From Haloparvum alkalitolerans (GTDB lineage: Archaea; Halobacteriota; Halobacteria; Halobacteriales; Haloferacaceae), in NCBI RefSeq assembly GCF_050122995.1, contig NZ_JBNLIA010000003.1:124001-188000 (forward strand): a stretch of DNA of 64,000 bases, in the 5' to 3' direction. Below are positions 1 to 5,960 of this stretch, in pieces. The translations under genes and the position numbers were made by a program. The notes below the pieces were generated by a model, which saw only the letters and a list, made by a program, of their open reading frames with translations, was not told where the DNA came from and searched no databases. How positions within the stretch are numbered: position 1 is the first letter of the stretch; every line of letters starts with the position of its first letter.

Positions 1-102
1 GATCGAACGCCGGGGGCGGACGGATGAACGACGGAACGGACTGATCGACCGTCGCGGCTCCCCCTTCGTGGTCACTGGTCACGGCACGCCAGTGCTGGTG
101 CT

Positions 103-130
103 GTCGGCGCGCGCGAGCAACGCGCGCGAG
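103..130. repeat. GC hairpin element, copy A
   Basis: A 28-bp element with gcgcgcg and cgcgcgc arms around a short loop. It matches 36954-36981 at 27 of 28 positions. It lies upstream of the dispersed-repeat core at both loci, so hairpin and core appear to belong to one composite element. Confidence 0.6.
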
Positions 131-184
131 GGAGGCGGCAGCGCGGCCGCACTGCGGGGCGTTGCGGTTCGCGGCCGCGCCGCC

Positions 185-260
185 GCCGAGGCTGGGGAGG
201 TGCGAGGCTGCTGTGCGGTTGCGGAGCGGTGCGGTGGCGGTGCTGTGTGGGGTGGGACTG
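185..260 (+). repeat. Dispersed repeat core, copy A
   Basis: The core begins gccgaggctggggaggtg, continues with gaggctgctgtgcgg and ends in gtgctgtgtggggtgg. Related copies lie at 37195-37280 (same strand) and about 34365-34420 (opposite strand). All three are intergenic and have no coding capacity. Confidence 0.65.
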
Positions 261-353
261 AAAGGGGCTGCCGGCTCGATCCGGCCCCGGCGCCTCAAGC
301 ACCGCAGCGAGCTGTGCGGAGAGCGAGGAGCGCAGAGCGTGTCGCGGTCGGTC

Positions 354-476
354 GAGCCGGCTGGGGCTTTCTGGGTGGTACTGTCCAGCACAGCAGGATC
401 GACAACAGACACAGAAAAACCGCCGTATAGAGAGCCGGCTGGGGCTCTCTGGGTGGTACTGTCCGGCACAGCAGGA
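354..476 (+). repeat. Direct repeat pair (45 bp, 78-bp period)
   Basis: Two near-identical 45-bp copies, 354-398 and 432-476, start gagccggctggggct, continue ctgggtggtactgtcc and end in cacagcagga. They differ at only a few positions. They lie between the dispersed core and the start of the sua5 3' flank. Confidence 0.7.
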
Positions 477-607
477 GCAGCAACGGAACGATTGCTGTCC
501 GAGGGACCCGGCTGGAACTTTCGCTCCGATTCACGTCCGCCCGATCGGTCCGTGCTCGTCGCCGACCACCGGGTACAGACGGCTTCGAAACGCCGCTGGA
601 GCCAACC

Positions 608-1213
608 TCACTCCGCAGCGTGCTCGGCCAGCCACGTCTCGATGGCGTCCGCGTTCGCGCCGCGGCGGTGGACCGTCCCCGACCCGGGGTCGACCACCGT
701 GCTCTCGGCGCCGCCGGTCTCGCCGCCGTCGAGCACGACCGCGGCCCCCTCGCGGATCCTGTCCGAGAGCGACGCGACGCGCCGGACGCTCCCCGTGCCG
801 GAGACGTTCGCGCTGGTGGCGGTGACGGGCGAGTCGGCGCGCTCCAGCAGGCCGAGCGCGACCGGGTGGTCCGGGACGCGGACGCCGACGCGGTCGCGGC
901 CCGCGGTGAGCGCGTCCGGCACCGCGGCGTCGCGCTCCACGACGACGGTGACCGGCCCGGGCAGGAACGCGCGCATAAATGCCTCCTCGCGCTCGGTGGG
1001 GCGCGTGTGGTCGAGCGCGGCGTCGACGCTCGGGACGCCCAGCGAGAGGGGGTTGTCGCGGTCCCGGCCCTTCAACTCGAAGACGCGCTCGACGGCCGCG
1101 GGATCGAGCGCGTTCGCTCCCAGTCCGTAGACGGTCTCCGTCGGATAAACGACCGCCTCGCCGTCGGCTATCGCCGCGGCGGCGCGGTCGAGGTCCTCGT
1201 CGGTGACGCTCAT
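608..1213 (-). CDS. L-threonylcarbamoyladenylate synthase (Sua5/YrdC family)
   Basis: A 201-aa YrdC-domain protein. The family makes threonylcarbamoyl-AMP from Thr, bicarbonate and ATP, the first step of t6A formation at position 37 of ANN-decoding tRNAs. Diagnostic segments are VVYPTETVYGLGANA near residues 21-35, FELKGRDRDNPLSL, LPGPVTVVV, and SPVTATSANVSG in the nucleotide-binding cleft. The length fits a YrdC-only enzyme; there is no C-terminal Sua5 extension. The start MSVTDEDL follows the haloarchaeal pattern; the long upstream frame extension is rejected because it overlaps the redoxin gene. Confidence 0.9.
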   Translation of the reverse strand: MSVTDEDLDRAAAAIADGEAVVYPTETVYGLGANALDPAAVERVFELKGRDRDNPLSLGVPSVDAALDHTRPTEREEAFMRAFLPGPVTVVVERDAAVPDALTAGRDRVGVRVPDHPVALGLLERADSPVTATSANVSGTGSVRRVASLSDRIREGAAVVLDGGETGGAESTVVDPGSGTVHRRGANADAIETWLAEHAAE

Positions 1214-1287
1214 CGAACGAGGGTGAGCCGGCGGCGCGCAAAAGGGTGACGGGGTCGTTTCGCTCCCGGAGCGCACGAACGCCGCAC

Positions 1288-1794
1288 CTACAGGTCGTCC
1301 AGCGCGTCCTCGACGGCGTCGTAGTCGGGGAAGTCGGGCTGGGTCTCGGCGACCCACGCGTACTGCACCTCGCGGTCGCCGTCGATCAGGAAGACGGCGG
1401 GCCGGGCGTCGACGATCCCGGTCATCCCGTCGAGGTCGTTCTCGATCCCGTACTCGGCGACCACGTCCGCGGCCGGGTCCGAGAACAGGCGGGCGTCGAC
1501 GCCCCGCTCCGCGAGCAGCGTCTTGTGCTCGTACGGCGAGGAAATGGAGAGGCCGACGACCTGCACCGCGTCGGTCCAGCCGCGGTCGCGGACCTCGTTC
1601 CAGACGTACGTCGCCTGGAAGGCGCCGTCCATCGGGTAGGCGACCAGCAGGACCGGCCCCTCGTCGGTCAGCTCGGAGAGCGAACGGTCCTCCCAGAACT
1701 CCTCGCCGACGAGCGGGCGCGTGAAGTCCGGGGCCGTCTCGCCCGCGGCGACGTGGTCCGTCTCGGGCAGGTCGACCACCTCGAAGTCGACCAT
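1288..1794 (-). CDS. Redoxin-domain protein lacking the peroxidatic cysteine
   Basis: A 168-aa thioredoxin-fold protein of the AhpC/TSA (peroxiredoxin) type. Fold markers are an N-terminal GETAPDFTRPLVG, the core VLLVAYPMDGAFQATYVW, VVGLSISSPYEHKTLLAE and a late VFLIDGDREVQYAW. It has no cysteine at all: the usual Cys in the motif after YP is missing, so thiol peroxidase activity is not expected. Its ATG overlaps the stop of the upstream glutaredoxin gene by 1 nt, so the two are co-transcribed and possibly translationally coupled. The role is unknown; a chaperone-like or partner function for the glutaredoxin is inference. Confidence 0.85.
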   Translation of the reverse strand: MVDFEVVDLPETDHVAAGETAPDFTRPLVGEEFWEDRSLSELTDEGPVLLVAYPMDGAFQATYVWNEVRDRGWTDAVQVVGLSISSPYEHKTLLAERGVDARLFSDPAADVVAEYGIENDLDGMTGIVDARPAVFLIDGDREVQYAWVAETQPDFPDYDAVEDALDDL

Positions 1795-2054
1795 CAGGCA
1801 CCCCCCTCCCCGTAGGTCGCCTCGAGGTACTCGACGATGTTCGCGCTCTCGGACATCGTGACGCCCGTTCGCTCGTCGACGATGGCGGGGACGCTCCGCT
1901 TCCCGGAGACCCGCTTGACGACGTTCCGCTCGGAGTGCATCGGCTCGATGAACCGGGAGTGGTAGTCGAGTCCCAGCTCGTCGAGCGTCCGCACCACGCG
2001 CTCGCAGTAGGGACACGCCTGTAGTCGGTACAGGGTGATGTCTGAATCGGCCAT
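1794..2054 (-). CDS. Glutaredoxin / GST-N-like thiol reductase
   Basis: An 86-aa glutaredoxin-fold protein with the redox motif CPYC (ITLYRLQACPYCERVV), a cis-Pro segment GKRSVPAIVDE, and an ESANIVEYLEATYG helix typical of glutaredoxin and GST N-terminal domains. It is likely a cytosolic dithiol reductase or transferase; haloarchaea use gamma-glutamylcysteine rather than glutathione. The ATG before ADSDITLY is preferred over the longer frame because the domain starts there. It is the first gene of a two-gene unit with the cysteine-less redoxin. Confidence 0.88.
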   Translation of the reverse strand: MADSDITLYRLQACPYCERVVRTLDELGLDYHSRFIEPMHSERNVVKRVSGKRSVPAIVDERTGVTMSESANIVEYLEATYGEGGA

Positions 2055-2230
2055 ATCCCGCTTTGGAACGCCGCAAGGGTAACCGTGTCGGCGGTCGTCC
2101 GGGTTGCCGGTGTCGGAAGCCGAACCGACCGGATCGGCTCGCTGACACGCCCGGCCGGTCGTCACGGCGCGAGAGTCGATGCGGGCGTTCAGACCGGCGC
2201 GAGAGCCGGCGAAGTCGGGTCGGAGGGGAA

Positions 2231-2240
2231 CCCTTTAATT
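2231..2240 (+). promoter_or_regulatory. TATA box for the CBS/CorC gene
   Basis: The element ccctttaatt sits about 28-30 bp before ATG 2266, the usual spacing for a leaderless haloarchaeal transcript. It argues against the in-frame TTG at 2239 as start, since that codon lies inside the promoter. Confidence 0.65.
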
Positions 2241-2265
2241 GCCGCCCGACGCACCTCAAGTGAGA

Positions 2266-3642
2266 ATGGGCTTGTCGCCGACCACGCTTACGTTCACCGT
2301 CCTCCAGCTACCGGCGGTCGATCGGACGACGAAGACGGTACTGGGAGCGGTCGCCATCCTCGTCCTGGTGGGGCTGTCCGCGTTCTTCTCCTCCTCGGAG
2401 ATCGCGCTGTTCTCCCTTCAGAAGCACCGTGTGGAGTCGATGGTCGACGAGGGGATCCCGAACGCGGAGATCATCGACGACCTGAAGTCGAACCCCCACC
2501 GCCTGCTGGTGACGATCCTCGTCGGCAACAACATCGTCAACGTGGCGATGTCCTCCATCGCGACCGCGCTGTTCGCGCTGTACCTCTCGCAGGGACAGGC
2601 CGTCTTCGCGGCGACGTTCGGCATCACGACGCTCGTGCTGCTGTTCGGCGAGAGCGCGCCGAAGTCGTACGCGGTCGAGAACACCGAGTCGTGGTCGCTG
2701 CGCGTGTCGCGGCCGCTGAAGTACGCCGAGTACACGCTGATGCCGCTCGTCGTCCTCTTCGACTACCTCACCCGGCTCGTCAACCGAATCACCGGCGGCG
2801 GCACCGCCATCGAGTCCACCTACGTCACCCGCGAGGAGATCCAGAACATCATCGAGACGGGCGAGCAGGAAGGCGTCATCGAGGAGGACGAACGCGAGAT
2901 GCTCGACCGCATCTTCCGGTTCAACAACACCATCGCCAAGGAGGTGATGACCCCCCGGCTCGACGTGACCGCGGTCCCCAAGACCGCCAGCGTCGAGGAG
3001 GCGATCCAGACCTGCGTCCAGTCCGACCACGAGCGCACGCCCGTCTACGACGGCAACCTCGACAACATCGTCGGCGTCGTCAACGTCCGCGACCTCGTGC
3101 GCGAACTGCGCTACTCGGAGGGCGAACCCTCGCTCGAACGCGTGGTCAAGCCCACCCTGCACGTCCCGGAGTCGAAGAACGCCGACGAACTGCTCCAGGA
3201 GATGCAGGACAACCGGCTCCAGATGGTGATCGTCATCGACGAGTTCGGCACCACCGAGGGGATCATCACGCTCGAGGACATGGTCGAGGAGATCGTCGGC
3301 GACATCCTGGAGGGCGACGAGCCCGAGCCGGTGGAGTTCCTCGACGACAACACCGCGGTCGTGCAGGGCGAGGTGAACATCGACGAGGTCAACGAGTTCC
3401 TGAACATCGACCTCCCGGAGGGACAGGAGTTCGAGACGCTCGCCGGCTTCGTGTTCAACCGCGCCGGCCGCCTCGTCGAGGAGGGCGAGGAGATCGAGTA
3501 CGACGGCGTGAAGATCCGTATCGACCAAGTCGACAACACCCGGATCATGCGCGCTCGCGTCACCGTCACGGAGGAGTACGGACGCGAGGAGGAGACCGAG
3601 GAGCCCGACGAGGAGAACGAACCGCTCGACACCGAGGAGTGA
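2266..3642 (+). CDS. DUF21/CBS-pair/CorC_HlyC membrane protein (CNNM/hemolysin C family)
   Basis: A 458-aa protein with N-terminal transmembrane DUF21 segments (AILVLVGLSAFFSSSEIALF, then VTILVGNNIVNVAMSSIA and a further segment), two CBS motifs (from about residue 195: EVMTPRLDVTAVP; later MQMVIVIDEFGTTEGIITLE-like) and a C-terminal CorC_HlyC domain (VEFLDDNTAVVQGEVNIDEV onwards) with a very acidic tail. The family is linked to Mg2+/Co2+ export and metal homeostasis; the CBS pair probably senses nucleotides. It is a stand-alone plus-strand gene. ATG 2266 was chosen from TATA spacing. Confidence 0.9.
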   Translation: MGLSPTTLTFTVLQLPAVDRTTKTVLGAVAILVLVGLSAFFSSSEIALFSLQKHRVESMVDEGIPNAEIIDDLKSNPHRLLVTILVGNNIVNVAMSSIATALFALYLSQGQAVFAATFGITTLVLLFGESAPKSYAVENTESWSLRVSRPLKYAEYTLMPLVVLFDYLTRLVNRITGGGTAIESTYVTREEIQNIIETGEQEGVIEEDEREMLDRIFRFNNTIAKEVMTPRLDVTAVPKTASVEEAIQTCVQSDHERTPVYDGNLDNIVGVVNVRDLVRELRYSEGEPSLERVVKPTLHVPESKNADELLQEMQDNRLQMVIVIDEFGTTEGIITLEDMVEEIVGDILEGDEPEPVEFLDDNTAVVQGEVNIDEVNEFLNIDLPEGQEFETLAGFVFNRAGRLVEEGEEIEYDGVKIRIDQVDNTRIMRARVTVTEEYGREEETEEPDEENEPLDTEE

Positions 3643-3726
3643 TCGGGACGCGTCGGCTCCGAATCCTCCCTTGACGGCCGATCCGGGAGTCCACCCTTGA
3701 CGGCCGCCCCGAGGTCGCGGCCCGTC

Positions 3727-4935
3727 TCAGCCGATCAGCGCCGTCACGCCCCAGTAGACCGAGAAGCCGAGCGCCAGCGCCAGCACCAGCGACCCGATCC
3801 ACGCGAGCACGGTGTAGAGCATCTTCTTCCGGCTGACGCCCGCGTCGCCCGCCGCGAAGCCGGAGCCGACGATGGCGGAGACGATGATCTCGTTGAACGA
3901 GACGGGGATGCCGAACGCGACCGCCGTCTGGGCGATGGCGAAGGAGGGGATCAGCGCGGCGATGGACCGGCGCGGCCCCATCGAGGCGTAGTCCTGCGAG
4001 ATGGCCTTGATCATCCGGGGCGCGCCGGTCCACGACCCCGCGAGCAGGCCGACGCCGCCGCCGACCAGCACCGCCCACAGCGGGACGGCCGCCCCATCGA
4101 GCAGGGGGACGAGGGGGCCGATGGCGAGACCGACCTGCGAGCCGCCGGCCGAGAAGGCGACCAGGCCGCCGAGCGCCAGGAGGAAGCGCCGCTGAGCGCC
4201 CGCGCGGTCGCGACCGAGGTCGGCGAACACGGCCGCGGCGACCAGCGCGGCGACCGCCGCCGACACCGCGACCGCACCGACGGTGAACGCCCCGACTACG
4301 GGGAGGTCGACGGACCCCGGAGCGAGCCCGTCGCCCAGCGTCCCGGCCAGCGAGCCCGCCTCCCCGTCGGGACCCAGCGCCGCGAACCCGACGTTGGCGA
4401 CGATGACGCCGACCGCACCGGCCAGCACCGCGGTGAGCTCGCGCTCCGGGAACCGGTCACCGATCAACGCGCGGGCGGTGAGGAACGCGACGCCGCCGCC
4501 GAGGAACGGCGTCAGCACCCACAGCGTGAGGATCTCGCCGTACTTCGCCCACGCCGGGTCGCCGCCCATCGCCATTCCGACGCCGACGACGGCGCCGGTG
4601 ACGGTGAACGCGGTCGCGATCGGATAGCCGGCGAAGACGCCGACCGCGACGAGTGTGGCGGCCGTCACGAGCGCGACGATGGCCGCGCCCGCGGTGAGCG
4701 TGACGCCGCCGATGAGTTCGGTTCCGACCGCCTCGGTGACGTTGGCGCCCTGCAGCACCGCGCCGAAGAAGCCGAGGACGCCGACGACGAGGCCGGCCCG
4801 CATCACCGAGATGGCGTTGGCGCCGACCGCGGGCGCGAACGGGGTCGACCCCGAGGAGCCGGCGCCGATCGACCACGCCATGAAGAGGCTGGCCGCCCCC
4901 GCCACGAGGAAGGTGACCGCGGTTTCGAGCGCCAT
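3727..4935 (-). CDS. Inorganic phosphate transporter, Pit family
   Basis: A 402-aa polytopic membrane protein. The PiT signature is visible twice, as expected for the inverted repeat of the family: GANAISVMRAGLVVG near residue 38, and the C-terminal SFNEIIVSAIVGSGFA followed by KKMLYTVLAWIGS. It likely imports Pi or metal phosphate with H+ or Na+. It follows a 42-aa membrane protein gene with no gap (that stop is adjacent to this ATG), suggesting an operon. A PhoU-type regulator is not adjacent. Confidence 0.92.
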   Translation of the reverse strand: MALETAVTFLVAGAASLFMAWSIGAGSSGSTPFAPAVGANAISVMRAGLVVGVLGFFGAVLQGANVTEAVGTELIGGVTLTAGAAIVALVTAATLVAVGVFAGYPIATAFTVTGAVVGVGMAMGGDPAWAKYGEILTLWVLTPFLGGGVAFLTARALIGDRFPERELTAVLAGAVGVIVANVGFAALGPDGEAGSLAGTLGDGLAPGSVDLPVVGAFTVGAVAVSAAVAALVAAAVFADLGRDRAGAQRRFLLALGGLVAFSAGGSQVGLAIGPLVPLLDGAAVPLWAVLVGGGVGLLAGSWTGAPRMIKAISQDYASMGPRRSIAALIPSFAIAQTAVAFGIPVSFNEIIVSAIVGSGFAAGDAGVSRKKMLYTVLAWIGSLVLALALGFSVYWGVTALIG

Positions 4936-5064
4936 CTACCGTTTCCCGTCCTCGTAGCCTTCCCGGAGCCCCAGCACCGTCCGCCGGACGAGGAGGTATC
5001 CGAAGAGGAAGAATCCGACGAGCACGGCGATCAGGCCGAGGTAGATGGGGTCCTGCAACGGCAT
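4936..5064 (-). CDS. Small single-TM membrane protein, partner of Pit transporter
   Basis: A 42-aa ORF: MPLQDPIYLGLIAVLVGFF, then a hydrophobic run ending LLVRRT and a charged tail REGYEDGKR. One transmembrane helix spans about residues 8-26 with a positive-inside tail. Its TAG stop directly precedes the pit ATG, so the two are surely co-transcribed. It may be a small accessory subunit or regulator of the transporter, by analogy with small proteins that bind transporters; that is inference. Confidence 0.7.
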   Translation of the reverse strand: MPLQDPIYLGLIAVLVGFFLFGYLLVRRTVLGLREGYEDGKR

Positions 5065-5389
5065 ACGCCGCGGTAACCGGGGCACCGGGTTAGGCGTTTC
5101 GGCGAGCCGCGACGAACGGCGGCGCCGTCCGGTTGCTAAAACGGCCGTTTGTGCTTAGACCACCTATATACTGTCAACCGGTCTAGTGGAGGATGCGGCA
5201 TCGGTGTCGGCTCGCCCACCGCCGACCCGACCGCGAGACCGTCCGGCCGCTGCCAGCACCGTCACCCACGTTGCGACGCCCCCCACGTCGCGTCCCCACC
5301 GCCGGACGGCCTGTTTCGCCCGCTTCGGCCCTCCACTCGCCGACGCCGTGGACAGTCCACCGGTGCCGGTGTCTTCTTCCGACCCCGCG
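5065..5389. promoter_or_regulatory. Intergenic region with TATA box inside inverted repeat
   Basis: No supported gene. At about 5155-5186 a TATA-like ctatatact is flanked by tagacc and ggtcta arms, a plausible operator over a promoter. On the minus strand it would drive the small protein-pit operon with a leader of roughly 75 nt. Given phosphate transport downstream, phosphate-responsive control is possible but unproven. The remainder is GC-rich sequence with no visible features. Confidence 0.4.
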
Positions 5390-5911
5390 TCAGTCGGAGC
5401 GTCGCGGCTCGACCCGGAATCGCTCGAACGTCTCGCCGCCCGGTGTCACGAGCCGCCCGTCGAGCCCGTCGCCGTCGGGGACGAGTTCGGCGTGTGCCGC
5501 CCTGTTCCCGCGCGGCTGTGCGTGGCTGCCGGGGTTGAGGAGCGTGACCGCGCCGGTCGCGTCGACGGTGGGTCTGTGGCTGTGCCCGAACACGACCGCG
5601 TCCGCGTCGCGCTCGCGCCCGAACAGCGCCAGCGCGGTCGCCCCGCCGCGGCGCGTGTGCGTCACCGCGAACCGGACGCCCGCGTACTCGACGACGCGCT
5701 CGGCCGGGAGGCGGTCGCGGACCGCGGCCGTCGCGTTGTTGCCGGTCACCGCACGGAGCGTGTCGGCCGCCTCGTAGAAGGCGTCGAGCGCCGATTCGGT
5801 GTAGAAGTCGCCGGCGTGGACCACGAGGTCGGCCTCGCGGACCGCCTCCAGCGTCCGCCCGGTCAGCCGATGGCCCTCCTCGCTGTGGGTGTCCGAGACG
5901 ACCGTGAGCAT
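5390..5911 (-). CDS. Metallophosphoesterase, YfcE/MJ0936 type
   Basis: A 173-aa calcineurin-like phosphoesterase. Metal-binding motifs occur in order: VVSDTHSEEGH (residues 4-14, D and H ligands), VVHAGDF, VTGNNA, and VFGHSHRP with a final NPGSH. This compact set is typical of single-domain YfcE-like phosphodiesterases with Mn or Ni at a dinuclear site. The physiological substrate is unknown. It lies downstream of rfcS on the same strand after a T-run, so it is probably transcribed separately. A second family member lies at 38125. Confidence 0.88.
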   Translation of the reverse strand: MLTVVSDTHSEEGHRLTGRTLEAVREADLVVHAGDFYTESALDAFYEAADTLRAVTGNNATAAVRDRLPAERVVEYAGVRFAVTHTRRGGATALALFGRERDADAVVFGHSHRPTVDATGAVTLLNPGSHAQPRGNRAAHAELVPDGDGLDGRLVTPGGETFERFRVEPRRSD

Positions 5912-5934
5912 GGCACGGGGTTCGCGGCCGCCGA

Positions 5935-5943
5935 CAAAAAGCC
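5935..5943 (-). terminator. T-run terminator after rfcS
   Basis: On the minus strand a GGGCTTTTTG run follows the rfcS stop by about 20 nt. Such T-tracts end transcription in archaea. Confidence 0.45.
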
Positions 5944-5960
5944 CGTCCGTCGCGGGCGGC

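Larger units (their letters stand above)
1..607. repeat. Non-coding repeat-rich flank
   Basis: No credible gene is seen: open frames here are overlapping GC-driven frames of low complexity. The stretch holds a GC hairpin element (103-130), a conserved core starting with gccgaggctggggaggtg (185-260) and two direct repeats 78 bp apart (354-398 and 432-476). The hairpin and core recur at 36.9-37.3 kb, and the core recurs inverted near 34.4 kb. It is probably a decayed dispersed element. Confidence 0.6.

Noticed and set aside
162..1130. Long plus-strand open frame over the first kilobase
   Set aside because: Covers repeats and the antisense of the sua5 gene, with low-complexity Ser/Arg/Pro translation.
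2308..3528. Antisense 406-codon frame over the CBS/CorC gene
   Set aside because: The plus-strand protein has clear DUF21, CBS and CorC motifs; the minus frame is a mirror of its codon bias.
5149..5538. Open frames in the pit-phosphoesterase gap
   Set aside because: Arg/Pro-rich composition, overlapping the conserved minus-strand phosphoesterase; no promoter spacing.
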